Below are positions 25,504 through 35,061 of a stretch of DNA of 64,000 bases, in pieces. The DNA is from Paenibacillus tritici (GTDB lineage: Bacteria > Bacillota > Bacilli > Paenibacillales > Paenibacillaceae). Location of the stretch: NCBI RefSeq assembly GCF_013204885.1, contig NZ_JABMKX010000014.1, forward strand, positions 1 through 64,000, given 5' to 3'. The stretch's first letter is position 1; each line of letters opens with the position of its first letter. A program made the translations under genes and the position numbers. The notes beneath the pieces are model-generated. The model did not search any database, had not been told where the DNA came from, and saw nothing but the letters and a program-made list of their open reading frames with translations.

Positions 25504-28065
25504 CTACTCTACAGATTTCAGCGCTTCGATCATATGAATCCGCTTAAGCTTAAGATGCATGAACACCATTACAATCCCCGAGAACAGAACAGTCAGTAAG
25601 GCTGCATAGATATAGCTCTGCCACTTGATCAGCGGTGCGAACATTGTGGCATCCAGCTCAGCCGTCGAGAGCACAAAGCTATGCAGAATAATCCCCAGTG
25701 CACTGCCGGACAGGATGCCGAGCAGCGTCAGCAGAATGTTCTCCCGGTAAATATACATCGTAACTTCCTTATCATAGAAACCGAGCACCTTAATCGTTGA
25801 TAATTCCCGGACCCGCTCCGACACATTGATATTCGTCAGGTTATACAGGACCACGAAGGCAAGCGCAGCAGCCGATACAATCAGCACCACAATGACAATA
25901 TCCATACTCTCCATGGTTCCTTCAAAGGCTTCCCCCACCCCGCTGGAAAAGCTGACCAACGCCACCTGTCCATTCGCAGTGAGCTTCTCTCCGAAGCTGT
26001 TCTCCCACTGCTTATCCTTGCCGCTGTAGTTCAGCAATTGAGTGTTAAAGACCGGCTCTTGCCCGAATACTTCTGCGAAGTACGCCGGAGTCATGTACAC
26101 ATAATGCAGCACATAGTTCTCGGTGACCGCTGCAATCCTGATCTGGAATTCCTCATTGTTGCTGTCCAGGACGCTCAGGCTGTCTCCGGGAGCCAGACCG
26201 TACAGCTTGGCGAGCTTCTCTGTAATAACTGCACCCTCGCTATTCAATACACGCGGCTTACCAGTGGTACGGTCCTTCAGATTAACGAAGGAGGCCAGCT
26301 GCTGCGTATCAGCAGGCACAAAGATCCGCGCCTCCTGGTCGTTAACGCCTTTGGCCCGGACCGTCACGGCTTCCTGAAGCACATCCAGCGTTCCCGTAAC
26401 CGCAGTCTCCTGTTCAATCAGCTTCTGGTAGGAAGCTGTATCGGCGGCCGGTGCATTGTCATGCAAGGCTACGAGGGCGCTGTATTTCATAATCCCGCCG
26501 AACTGCCGCTCAGCGATACTGCCGATGGAGTCCTTCAGTCCAAAGCCCGTCAGGATAAGCGCTGTACAGCCGGCCACTCCGATGACGGTCATGAACATCC
26601 GCTGCTTGTAGCGGAACAGATTCCGGGCCGTCACCTTCTGCACGAAGCTGAGCCTGGTCCACAAGAAGCTGAACCGCTCCAGCATAATCCGCTGACCGCT
26701 CTTCGGTGCCTTGGGCCGCATCAGCACGGATGCGTTGCTGCGCAGCTCTACCCGGGAGGCGATCATGGCCGTCATAGTGGTACAGACCAGCGCCACGATT
26801 ATGGAAATCACGGCGTAGGACGGATAGAAGCTTTTGATCACATCCGGCAGGTTGTAGAGCTGGCTGTAGGCATTATAGATAATGTCCGGAAAGAACGTGA
26901 AGCCGATGGCCAGACCGGCAATGGAAGCCGCAAGGCTGGCCAGTGTGCCATACACCAGAAACTTGGCCATAATATCCATAGCCCCGTAACCCAGTGCCTT
27001 CAGAGTCCCGATCTGCAGCCGCTGCTCCTCTACCATACGGGTCATAGTCGTTAAGCTGACGAGTGCTGCAATCAGGAAAAAGAATACCGGAAAGGCCGAT
27101 GCAATCGCGGACAGGCGGTCCGCATTATCCTTGTATTCGGCGTATCCGGGATTGATCGTCCGGTCCGTCACATACACCTTCGGCAGCTCCGGCTGGCTCT
27201 GCGCGGCGGATGCCGAAGGCCCTGCCGCCTGTTGCTGCTGCGAGGCATCCGCTGCCTGAAGTCCCGCAGCCAGCTTCGCTGCGGCTTCCGCCTTCAATTC
27301 CTCCAGGCGCTGCGCCGGATAATCCTTCAGCGCCTCCTCTGTCTCTGAGAGATGCCGCTCGATCAGGTTATCATAAGCAGGCGTATAGGCGGTTTGTGCC
27401 GCCGTATCCTTGAAGCTGAGATAGGCTTCCGTATATACCGGAAGGATGAAATCCTCTTCCGGGATGACGGCAAACGCATCGGCGGTCCCTTTGCCAATCC
27501 GGCTCGTTCCGCGGTTCGCAGTCTCAATATATTGCGGACTCTGCGCGAAGCCGACTACGGTGTAGGTCTGTGTCCGGAAGCTCTGTTCGGGCTTCTCCCC
27601 GGCTTCCCCGCCGAAGGTAACCGAATCGCCCAGCGAGAATTTCTTCTCCTCCTGCAGATGCTCATCCAGCACCATCTCTCCCGTGGCTGCGGGCAGGCGC
27701 CCGGCGGTGAGCTTATACCCGTTCAGCTTATTATCATCCGCATACGAATAGACCTTGGCAATCAGCCCGCTGTCGCCAAGGAACACATCGGAGCTGTACA
27801 CAGGCTGAACCGTCTGCACCCCGGGTATGTCCCGCAGCTTCGCTATCCCTTGCTCCGACAGCCCGTAAGTGGACTGGACCCGCAGATCCATCAGCCGCAG
27901 ATCCTTATAATACGTCGCTGCGGTATCCAGCATATCCGGCCCCGCCGACTTGATCCCGGAGAAGAAGCTTACCCCCAGCATAATAATTGCAAAAATTGAG
28001 AGAAACCTCGCCTTGGTGTGGCGGATCTCCCGAAAAACATCCTTCCATAATGCCCGTTTCTTCAT
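25504..28065 (-). CDS. ABC transporter permease, two FtsX domains
   Basis: An 853-residue membrane protein. It has one helix near the N-terminus (ARFLSIFAIIMLGVSFFSGIKS), a large extracytoplasmic domain (about 45-315) that includes an Ala/Gln-rich stretch near 270-290, an FtsX-type three-helix block (about 325-440), a further extracytoplasmic part, and a C-terminal FtsX block (about 725-845, SAAALAFVVLYNLTNINVSERVRELSTIKVLGF). Such proteins work with LolD/MacB-type ATPases in mechanotransmission, lipid handling or peptide resistance rather than classical import. It lies 13 bases after the ATPase gene. The substrate is not known. Confidence 0.88.
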   Translation of the reverse strand: MKKRALWKDVFREIRHTKARFLSIFAIIMLGVSFFSGIKSAGPDMLDTAATYYKDLRLMDLRVQSTYGLSEQGIAKLRDIPGVQTVQPVYSSDVFLGDSGLIAKVYSYADDNKLNGYKLTAGRLPAATGEMVLDEHLQEEKKFSLGDSVTFGGEAGEKPEQSFRTQTYTVVGFAQSPQYIETANRGTSRIGKGTADAFAVIPEEDFILPVYTEAYLSFKDTAAQTAYTPAYDNLIERHLSETEEALKDYPAQRLEELKAEAAAKLAAGLQAADASQQQQAAGPSASAAQSQPELPKVYVTDRTINPGYAEYKDNADRLSAIASAFPVFFFLIAALVSLTTMTRMVEEQRLQIGTLKALGYGAMDIMAKFLVYGTLASLAASIAGLAIGFTFFPDIIYNAYSQLYNLPDVIKSFYPSYAVISIIVALVCTTMTAMIASRVELRSNASVLMRPKAPKSGQRIMLERFSFLWTRLSFVQKVTARNLFRYKQRMFMTVIGVAGCTALILTGFGLKDSIGSIAERQFGGIMKYSALVALHDNAPAADTASYQKLIEQETAVTGTLDVLQEAVTVRAKGVNDQEARIFVPADTQQLASFVNLKDRTTGKPRVLNSEGAVITEKLAKLYGLAPGDSLSVLDSNNEEFQIRIAAVTENYVLHYVYMTPAYFAEVFGQEPVFNTQLLNYSGKDKQWENSFGEKLTANGQVALVSFSSGVGEAFEGTMESMDIVIVVLIVSAAALAFVVLYNLTNINVSERVRELSTIKVLGFYDKEVTMYIYRENILLTLLGILSGSALGIILHSFVLSTAELDATMFAPLIKWQSYIYAALLTVLFSGIVMVFMHLKLKRIHMIEALKSVE

Positions 28066-28078
28066 GATTCCCGGCTCC

Positions 28079-28780
28079 TTACCATTCGATGTCGTCCACG
28101 GATACCGGTGCTGGGTTCTTCACCATTTTCCGTACCTTGGCGTTGTTGATTTCAATCACCCGGTCAGCCATCGGGGCGATCGCCAGGTTATGGGTAATGA
28201 CAATCACTGTAGTTCCGGTATTGCGGCAGGTATCCTGCAGCAGCTTGAGCACCTGCTTGCCCGTATTGTAATCCAGCGCACCGGTCGGCTCATCGCAGAG
28301 CAGCAGCTTCGGCTGCTTGGCCAGCGCTCTGGCAATAGCGACACGCTGCTGCTCCCCGCCCGACAGCTGGGCCGGGAAGTTATTCAGCCGCGCTCCAAGA
28401 CCCACATCCTCCAGCACCTTCCGCGCATCCAGCGCCCGTGGGGAGATCTGTGAAGCCAGCTCGACATTCTCCAGTGTCGTCAGGTTTGGGACCAGATTAT
28501 AGAACTGAAACACGAAGCCTACGTCATTACGGCGGTAGCCGGTCAATTCCTTAGCGCTGAATCGTGCGATGTCCGTACCGTCCACAATGACCTGGCCTTC
28601 GTCGGCGGAATCCATTCCGCCCAGTATGTTAAGCACTGTTGACTTCCCAGCTCCGCTGGGTCCAACAATGACAGCAAATTCACCCTTTTCAATCTCAAAT
28701 TCAATGCCGTCATTGGCAACAATCAGGGTCTCCCCCATCTTATAACGCTTATATTCGCCCTTCACCGTTACGAACGCCAT
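28079..28780 (-). CDS. ABC transporter ATPase (LolD/MacB-type)
   Basis: A 233-residue ATPase with Walker [11 protein letters not shown], the Q-loop [19 protein letters not shown] typical of the MacB/LolD/FtsE group, signature [15 protein letters not shown], and Walker [13 protein letters not shown]. It pairs with the FtsX-type permease next to it. The start is 28780 (MAFVTVKGE), with GGAGGAG about six bases upstream; an in-frame ATG eight codons earlier is less likely. Confidence 0.9.
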   Translation of the reverse strand: MAFVTVKGEYKRYKMGETLIVANDGIEFEIEKGEFAVIVGPSGAGKSTVLNILGGMDSADEGQVIVDGTDIARFSAKELTGYRRNDVGFVFQFYNLVPNLTTLENVELASQISPRALDARKVLEDVGLGARLNNFPAQLSGGEQQRVAIARALAKQPKLLLCDEPTGALDYNTGKQVLKLLQDTCRNTGTTVIVITHNLAIAPMADRVIEINNAKVRKMVKNPAPVSVDDIEW

Positions 28781-28875
28781 GCTGTCTCCTCCTGTCTTCT
28801 CCACAACTGCCTATATCCAAGTGTAGCACACGAACCCCCTGTGAATGCAAAAGCGCAGCAAGTGAAACGATCAAG

Positions 28876-28901
28876 CAGCAAAAAACCTCCTTGCGGAGGT
28901 T
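28876..28901 (-). terminator. Rho-independent terminator of the SDR gene
   Basis: AACCTCC-GCAA-GGAGGTT followed by TTTTGC on the minus strand, 16 bases after the reductase stop. Confidence 0.85.
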
Positions 28902-28916
28902 CAAGCATAAAGCTGA

Positions 28917-29813
28917 TTATGGAGTCGGCATTCCGCCGTTGGCATTCAGCGTCTCGCCGCTGACATAACTGGATTCCTGGCTGGCCAGGAATACGTATGC
29001 CGGGGCCATCTCCGCCGGCTGGCCGGGACGTCCCAGCGGAGTCTTGGCTCCGAATTCTCCCAAGACCTCCTCCGGCTGTCCGCCGCTCACCTGAAGCGGG
29101 GTCCACACAGGCCCGGGTGCGACTACATTGACCCGGATTCCCTTGGCAGCCACCTGCTGGGCCAGCGATTTGCTGAAGGTATTGATTGCGCTCTTAGTGG
29201 TCGCATAATCAAGCAGTATCGGTGCAGGCTCATAGGCCTGAATAGATGAGGTGTTGATAATGGTGCTGCCGGGCTTCATCTGCTTCACCGCCGCCTTGCA
29301 GAGCCAGAACATCGCGTAGACATTCGTCTTGAAGGTAGCATCGAACTGCTCTGTAGTCAGATCCGCGATATCCTTCACGAACTGCTGCTTACCGGCAATG
29401 TTAGCCAGGATATCAATCCCGCCAAGCTCCTCGACGGCCTTGGCAATCAGCTGCTCACAGTACTTCTCGTCCTTCAGGTCGCCCGGCAGGGCAACCGCCT
29501 TGCGGCCGGCTTCCTCCACCAGCCGGACCACTTCCTTCGCGTCAGCTTCTTCCTCCGGCAGATAGGCAAGTACCACATCGGCGCCTTCACGGGCAAAAGC
29601 AATCGCTACCGCCCGCCCGATTCCGCTGTCCGCTCCGGTGATCACGGCCTTGCGACCGGTGAGCTTTCCGCTGCCCTGGTACGTTCCCGCCCCGTCATCG
29701 GGACGCGGATGCATCTTGGTCTCCAGCCCGGGACTTGGCTGCTGCTGCTCGAATTCCGGTGTAGCCTTGCCGTATTGCTTAACAGGGTCCTGAATCTTAT
29801 ATTGATCACTCAT
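28917..29813 (-). CDS. SDR family oxidoreductase (YdaD/YghA-like)
   Basis: A 298-residue short-chain dehydrogenase with an N-terminal extension (about 1-48) rich in Gln/Pro (ATPEFEQQQPSPGLETKMHPRPD). This extension is typical of the stress-induced GSP39/YdaD-like group. The cofactor loop is TGADSGIGRA, the active-site Ser lies in INTSSIQ, and the catalytic Tyr-x-x-x-Lys is YATTKSA. GAGGAGG stands seven bases before the ATG at 29813. The natural substrate is not known; the relatives are general-stress proteins. A terminator follows. Confidence 0.88.
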   Translation of the reverse strand: MSDQYKIQDPVKQYGKATPEFEQQQPSPGLETKMHPRPDDGAGTYQGSGKLTGRKAVITGADSGIGRAVAIAFAREGADVVLAYLPEEEADAKEVVRLVEEAGRKAVALPGDLKDEKYCEQLIAKAVEELGGIDILANIAGKQQFVKDIADLTTEQFDATFKTNVYAMFWLCKAAVKQMKPGSTIINTSSIQAYEPAPILLDYATTKSAINTFSKSLAQQVAAKGIRVNVVAPGPVWTPLQVSGGQPEEVLGEFGAKTPLGRPGQPAEMAPAYVFLASQESSYVSGETLNANGGMPTP

Positions 29814-29916
29814 GATGTTTCCTCCTCTGCTGGGTTCTGATTCTGAATAGGCTTCAGACACTTTCTATGTAACCAGCTTCCCTTTTTATTAAACGAATTA
29901 TGTATGGGCCGCACTA

Positions 29917-29948
29917 CAAAAAACCCCCTGCTTCGGGAGCAAGGGGCT
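29917..29948 (-). terminator. Rho-independent terminator of the aldo/keto reductase gene
   Basis: CCCCTTGCT-CCCGA-AGCAGGGG followed by GTTTTTTG on the minus strand. Confidence 0.88.
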
Positions 29949-29971
29949 GTACCTCTTCATATAAGCCATTC

Positions 29972-30811
29972 TCAGAATTCTTCGTATACCTGCGGGTCCT
30001 GATCCCACAGCGGTCCGGTTGTGGGAATCTCCGAAATCAACTTCATCTCTTCCCCTGACAATGCGAAATCAAAAATTTCAAGATTCTCCCGCTGATGCTC
30101 TTCGGACGCCGATCTTGGGATAGGAACCGCCCCCAGCTGCACATGCCAGCGCAGAACAATCTGTGATACCGATTTGTCATGGGCTGCAGCGATCGCACTC
30201 AGCTGTTCATTCTTCAGCAGCTCCGTGCCGCGTCCCAGCGGGCTCCAGGATTCTGTAATGATTCCATGCTCCTTATGGTAAGCACGCTGCTCTGCCTGAT
30301 TATAATAGGGATGCAGCTCAATCTGATTCACACTGGGCACGACACCCGTCTCCTTAATCAGACGGTCCAGATGCTCCGGCAAAAAGTTACTGACTCCGAT
30401 AGAACGGATCAATCCCTGCTTCTGGGCATCAATCAGCGCCTGCCATGCTTCCACATACAGGTTCACCTTGGGGTTCGGCCAGTGAATCAGATACAGGTCA
30501 TAATAATCCAGTCCTGCACGGTACAGCGATTCCTGAACAGTCTCGACGGCTTCATCATACTTGTGATGGCGTCCGGGCAGCTTGGAGGTGATGAACAGCT
30601 GGTCTCTGGGGACCCCGCTCTGCCGTACCGCCTCCCCGACAACGCCTTCATTCTCATAGTTGAATGCCGAATCAATCAGGCGATACCCCAAATCCAGGGC
30701 AGTCTTCAGATTCTGCACGCCCTTCGTACCTTTGATCCAGGCCGTTCCGTAGCCAATCGCAGGTACCTTCAGTCCATCGTTCATCCGTACTTCCGGAATA
30801 TGATTTGTCAT
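29972..30811 (-). CDS. aldo/keto reductase
   Basis: A 279-residue (beta/alpha)8-barrel NADPH-dependent reductase. The catalytic tetrad is visible: Asp in GYRLIDSAF, Tyr in NYENEGVVG, Lys in FITSKLPG and His in YLIHWPNP. The C-terminal cofactor motif is VPIPRSASEEHQRENLEIFDF. Such enzymes reduce aldehydes and ketones, including methylglyoxal and 2,5-diketogluconate; this one cannot be narrowed down. It is monocistronic with its own terminator, next to the SDR gene. Confidence 0.92.
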   Translation of the reverse strand: MTNHIPEVRMNDGLKVPAIGYGTAWIKGTKGVQNLKTALDLGYRLIDSAFNYENEGVVGEAVRQSGVPRDQLFITSKLPGRHHKYDEAVETVQESLYRAGLDYYDLYLIHWPNPKVNLYVEAWQALIDAQKQGLIRSIGVSNFLPEHLDRLIKETGVVPSVNQIELHPYYNQAEQRAYHKEHGIITESWSPLGRGTELLKNEQLSAIAAAHDKSVSQIVLRWHVQLGAVPIPRSASEEHQRENLEIFDFALSGEEMKLISEIPTTGPLWDQDPQVYEEF

Positions 30812-30875
30812 ATGAATTGCAGCCTCCTCTATTGTAGTAGCCTATTGTATTAGCCGGGTGCCTTCCGCCCCCTCT

Positions 30876-33269
30876 TCATTCCGCCGGATCAACTGCCGGA
30901 AGCTTGACCCGTACATGATACTGCATACCCGGTTTCAGCCCCTTCAACACACCATCCTCCACTTGCTGGCCGTCCAGGTACACTTCCGTTGCCGTGACCC
31001 CTGTCTCCCGCTTCATCTCAATGTGCAGCTCCGCGCCTCTAAAGCTGCGTTTCACCGTCGCCTCCTGCCAGGCGGAAGGAAGCTGCGGTCTCACCTGCAG
31101 CCCTTCCCGGTTCCCTTGCAGCCCGAACAATCCGTCGATCAGACAGCGGTATACCCAGGGAACGGTTCCGGTATTGAACAGATGGCTGGAGCGTCCGGCA
31201 GTCTGCGGGAATTGCTTATACGCGCCCCGGTAATAATTCGGAATGAACACCGGAAGCTGTCCCCGCCGGATGATATCCTGGATGTCCGGCCCGGGAAGCA
31301 TTTTGCGCAGCAGGCGGTAGGCCTGCTCCTGCTCGCCCACTGCATACAGGCCATAAATATAGAACGCTGCGGCATGATTATAGACCGCTCCGTTCTCCGC
31401 CGTCCCCGGATGCTTCTGGGTAACCCGGCCGACATCTTCACGCATGGCTGTGTAGGAAGGGGCCAGCTTTTCCACTCCGTATGGGGTCTCCAGCTGCTCC
31501 GTGACCGACTTCATCAGCTTCTGCCGCTTCTCTTCATCCGCCGCACCGCTGAGCAGTGCCCAGCCCTGCGGATTAATGAATATCCGGCCTTCCTTATCTT
31601 CACTGATCCCGAACACGACATTATCATCGGTGATTCCCCGCGCATACCATTCGCCGTCCCAGAGATACTGATTAACTGCCGCATTCGCCTCTTCCGCCGC
31701 GTGGCGGAAGGTCTTGCCGGTATCCGGGCGTCCGCTCCGCTCACAAATCTCCGCCCAGATCATGCAGGCATACGCCGTGGCTATCGTCAGCCAGCCGGAT
31801 ACGCCTGTGCCCCGGTAGCCTACCATATTCATCGGGTCACACCAGTCACCCTGGTTGATATAATTCAGACCCCGCTCATCCCGCTCATGGAGCAGCCAGT
31901 GCATCGCCCGGTCGATATGCTCTGCGACTGTCCCCGCTTCATCCCCGCCTGCGTAAGGAACTCTCTCATCCAGAATGCTATAATCGTCAGTCTCATCCAG
32001 ATAGGTACTGAGACAGATGGGCAGCCAGACACAGTGGTCCGTATGCGGCACCTGATTGATATATTTCAGCTCCGCGGCTTCATGCAAAATAATGCCGTCC
32101 GGCATGGCTCCGCTCACCTCCTGCTGGCTTAAAGCCGTCAGGAACGCGCGTCTGGCCATCTGCGGCTTCATATAGCTCATCCCCATATTATCCTGCAGAT
32201 AATTCCGGGTCTGAGGGTCTGTGGTCAGGCGGTTAGTCTGCCCGTGATAATACATCTGCCGGGGCAGCCAGTGGTTGACCAGGTTGTCCAGGTCTGCATC
32301 CGGCGTGGAAATCTCGATGCTGCCTCTGCCTTCGCGGATGTATTCCGCATATTCACGCTCAGCAAGCTCGAATCCGTCTTCTCCCCCTTCACCGGTGTCC
32401 AGGAACATCCGCTGGCGGATCTCCGCAATCTCCTGCTCACTCCGGGCAGGCCCGAAGATGAAGCGGTATTCACGCTCCTCCCCCGGCTTCAGGCCGATGC
32501 TGTACTGCAGAATGGCTGCCGGCGATTCGTAACGGGCTTCGCCCCGGGACAGCTGCTCGCTCTTAAGTGCTGCCGGTGAGCTGATTCCGCCTTCGCCCTC
32601 GAAGGCCTCCTGGTTCACTTCCCAGGAAGCGGGGGGCTGGTCAGCCAGCAGGAAGGTCTTGTCCTTCAAGTGCTTGATTTTGGCATAGTCCTGATATTTC
32701 TGATAAGGCGTAACGGCTGTAGCCACGATTCCCTGCAAGTCTTCCTTGTATTCGCCGGACTGATTCATCCATGACATGTAGCCGATGGTGAAGTAGGGAT
32801 AGATGCTGATTGTGCGCGGAGCCGAAGACAGATTGGTCACCTTCACCCGCCATAGCTCCATCGGCTCATTGGTAGGCAGGCTCAGAGTCATCTCAATCGC
32901 GATACCATTCTTCTCAATGGTCCATATAATATTATGTTTGCCTACAGCAAAGGTGTAGTGGTCGGGGGGCATACGGACGGGCTCATAAGGGGCAGAGAAT
33001 ACCTCTCCGCTCTCCTCATCCTTCACATAGACGAACCGGCCGGGATGGTGGGCATAATAAGGCTGCTCCGGCTGCATGAAGGTCTTGGCCTCCAGATTCG
33101 GCGCATACGAGTACTTGGCGGGCTCGGGCTGCATGAACTGGGCTACCGCATATCCCCGGCAGTTCATATGAATCATCATCTGCTCATTCCACAGGAACCC
33201 CGAAGCCTTGGGAAGAATCGTCGGACTCGACAGCTCATAATATTCATTATCTTCAGATGCTCTTATCAT
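30876..33269 (-). CDS. GH94-like glycoside phosphorylase
   Basis: A 797-residue protein. The N-terminal beta-sandwich (about 1-280) begins YELSSPTILPKASGFLWNEQMM, a linker follows, then an (alpha/alpha)6 barrel and a small C-terminal beta domain. The arrangement matches GH94 cellobiose/chitobiose phosphorylases and related glucan phosphorylases, which cleave beta-glucosidic bonds with phosphate. The catalytic region reads YINQGDWCDPMNMVG (about 470-484); classical members have GDWND, so the Asp of GDW is kept but the following residues differ. No signal peptide is present, so the substrate must be intracellular. The sugar specificity cannot be stated. The gene stands alone. Confidence 0.8.
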   Translation of the reverse strand: MIRASEDNEYYELSSPTILPKASGFLWNEQMMIHMNCRGYAVAQFMQPEPAKYSYAPNLEAKTFMQPEQPYYAHHPGRFVYVKDEESGEVFSAPYEPVRMPPDHYTFAVGKHNIIWTIEKNGIAIEMTLSLPTNEPMELWRVKVTNLSSAPRTISIYPYFTIGYMSWMNQSGEYKEDLQGIVATAVTPYQKYQDYAKIKHLKDKTFLLADQPPASWEVNQEAFEGEGGISSPAALKSEQLSRGEARYESPAAILQYSIGLKPGEEREYRFIFGPARSEQEIAEIRQRMFLDTGEGGEDGFELAEREYAEYIREGRGSIEISTPDADLDNLVNHWLPRQMYYHGQTNRLTTDPQTRNYLQDNMGMSYMKPQMARRAFLTALSQQEVSGAMPDGIILHEAAELKYINQVPHTDHCVWLPICLSTYLDETDDYSILDERVPYAGGDEAGTVAEHIDRAMHWLLHERDERGLNYINQGDWCDPMNMVGYRGTGVSGWLTIATAYACMIWAEICERSGRPDTGKTFRHAAEEANAAVNQYLWDGEWYARGITDDNVVFGISEDKEGRIFINPQGWALLSGAADEEKRQKLMKSVTEQLETPYGVEKLAPSYTAMREDVGRVTQKHPGTAENGAVYNHAAAFYIYGLYAVGEQEQAYRLLRKMLPGPDIQDIIRRGQLPVFIPNYYRGAYKQFPQTAGRSSHLFNTGTVPWVYRCLIDGLFGLQGNREGLQVRPQLPSAWQEATVKRSFRGAELHIEMKRETGVTATEVYLDGQQVEDGVLKGLKPGMQYHVRVKLPAVDPAE

Positions 33270-33437
33270 TCTCGTGCCTCTCTTTCCGGATTATCATTCT
33301 GCTCTCTAGTATATCTTGATTTAAGAATACGCTCTCATAGGTTTGGCGGCAAGTCAGCCCGAGCCGTTTCAATTTCATCGTTCTGGGTTTTATAGTAGAA
33401 TAAACCTAATAACATTGACAGATGAGAGGGGCACCCC

Positions 33438-34412
33438 ATGAAGGAAGCGTACATAGCAAGACTTGAACTATTCGTAACTAATGCACAGCAGATCAAACAG
33501 GAATTCCCCTGGCAAAATGCCTCCGTTAACCGTCTCGCAGCCCTGCTCTACGCGGTGGAGGGCAAGATGGCCAATGTGGAAGCGATCCGCATGTACCACG
33601 AGATGATTAAGGACAACACCCGAGGCTTCTCCTCCTTCCGGGGAACCTCAGCCATTTGTATTGCGGCTCTGCTCTCCCTTTCAGCCCGGCCGGAACAGCA
33701 GCTTGCGAATACCCTGGCTGTATATGACCTGATGAAGGAACGCAAGTTCAGAGCCTCGGACTACCTGGTAATTGCCGCCTATCAGATCGCTGCGCATACC
33801 CCTTACGATCAATATGCCACGGCAATAGAACGCACTGAAGCATTCTATGAGGGGATGCGGGCGAAGCACCGGTTCCTGACCGGACGGGACGATTACATCT
33901 TCGCTGCCATGCTGGGCCTCTCCGATATCAACATTCAGCAAGGCATAGAACAGCTAGAGCAGCTCTACGTGACACTGAAGCCTGAATTCTTCTCCGGCAA
34001 TAGCGTGCAGGCACTGACACAGGTGCTGGTGCTCGGCGGCGGTGACCTCACAAGCCGGGTCCTTAGCCTGCGGGAGGCCTTCCGCGCACGGGATATCCGG
34101 CTGGACAAAGAGTATACGCTCTCTTCACTGGGCATCCTGTCGCTGCTCCCTTATGAGCAAGAGCAGCTGGTCAGCGATGTCTCGGACACCTATGAGTTCC
34201 TGCGTCCGCAGAAGGGGTTCGGCGGCTGGTCGGTCAATAAGCAGGAGCTGCTCCTGCTGTCTGCCGCCCTCGTATCCTATCAATATGTAGATGATGTGAA
34301 GAACGGCATCATTGAATCCATGTTATCTACCAGCCTGACCAATATCATCATTGCCCAGCAGACCGCAATCGCCGTAGCTGCCGCCTCCGCTGCCGCTGCT
34401 GCGTCGTCTTGA
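33438..34412 (+). CDS. DUF4003 family protein
   Basis: A 324-residue soluble helical protein that matches the DUF4003 pattern: YAVEGKMANVEAIRMYHEMIK near the start, SSFRGTSAICIAALLSLS, HRFLTGRDDYIFAAMLGLS, and the late FGGWSVNKQELLLLSAALVS. Family function is unknown. The C-terminus ends in an Ala/Ser run (about 311-324). GAGAGGGG precedes the ATG. A hairpin without a T run lies at 34444-34483 after the gene. Confidence 0.8.
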   Translation: MKEAYIARLELFVTNAQQIKQEFPWQNASVNRLAALLYAVEGKMANVEAIRMYHEMIKDNTRGFSSFRGTSAICIAALLSLSARPEQQLANTLAVYDLMKERKFRASDYLVIAAYQIAAHTPYDQYATAIERTEAFYEGMRAKHRFLTGRDDYIFAAMLGLSDINIQQGIEQLEQLYVTLKPEFFSGNSVQALTQVLVLGGGDLTSRVLSLREAFRARDIRLDKEYTLSSLGILSLLPYEQEQLVSDVSDTYEFLRPQKGFGGWSVNKQELLLLSAALVSYQYVDDVKNGIIESMLSTSLTNIIIAQQTAIAVAAASAAAAASS

Positions 34413-34443
34413 ACTCATAAGTTAGGCAATAATACGGGTGGCT

Positions 34444-34483
34444 GCGGATGCTTCCGAAGGTGCTTTACTTTGGAGGCATCCGC
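34444..34483 (+). other. hairpin after the DUF4003 gene
   Basis: GCGGATGC and GCATCCGC pair perfectly and the stem can extend inward by TCC/GGA. No T run follows, so it may be a transcript 3' end or part of the repetitive non-coding stretch that follows. Confidence 0.45.
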
Positions 34484-34554
34484 CCTGGCTGGCTATCGCC
34501 GCCTGCTGATTTTGCTGCTGCTGCAGCTTCAGAAGCTTCAGTTCCCGTTCAAGC

Positions 34555-34725
34555 GAATTTAGTTGGATTTTGGGCACTTATTGATCAGGCTATTTCTGTC
34601 TCATCAGGTATAGTTGGATTTATGACACTTAATTTCGCCATATCTGCTAGAGTAGCTGAATTCCGCCAGATTAAACGTATAATTTCCAACAAAATTTCCT
34701 TAAACAACGAACATCCTACTATTAG
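34555..34725. repeat. imperfect intergenic repeat element
   Basis: Two direct copies of AGTTGGATTT followed by a CACTTA-type end (near 34560 and 34613) are followed by an inverted relative, ATAATTTCCAACAAAATTTCC. The layout looks like one of the short AT-rich dispersed elements that occur between genes in Paenibacillus genomes. A frame of 93 codons across it has no ribosome site and is not credible as a gene. The remainder of 34413-34934 holds only a second hairpin at 34860-34896 with 11-bp perfect outer arms. Confidence 0.45.
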
Positions 34726-34934
34726 ATGACATTTTTCCACTTATTTCGATATCGGCCAGGCTTTGGCTGGTCTGAGCAAGGATCGTGCCGTTTCAGCGGG
34801 AAGTAGAAGGAGCGAGTTAGACGTAGGAGGGTAATGTGTAGCGCAAAACTTACAAGTATAAATGGATGCCATCCTTCAAAAGGACGGCATCCATTTCCGC
34901 GAGAACGATCAGGAGTATTTATTGTACGAAGCAT

Positions 34935-34965
34935 AGAAAACACGCCCCCGGGTTACCAGGAGCGT
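34935..34965 (-). terminator. Rho-independent terminator of the amino-acid permease gene
   Basis: On the minus strand CACGCTCCTGG and CCCGGGGGCGTG pair fully when G-T pairs are allowed, followed by TTTTC. It lies about 96 bases after the permease stop. Confidence 0.65.
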
Positions 34966-35061
34966 GCTCTTTTCAGTTATCTGCTCAGCAGCAGCCTTCC
35001 AGCGCATGGACCCGTTTGTGCTGCACCTACCGTCCATCTGCCACTCTGCTAAGATACGGAC

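Noticed and set aside
30858-32132. 424-codon plus-strand frame
   Set aside because: It is antisense to the GH94-like gene and has no domain pattern or ribosome site.
34448-34729. 93-codon plus-strand frame
   Set aside because: No ribosome site; it runs through hairpins and repeat-like DNA, and its composition is unlike the real genes.
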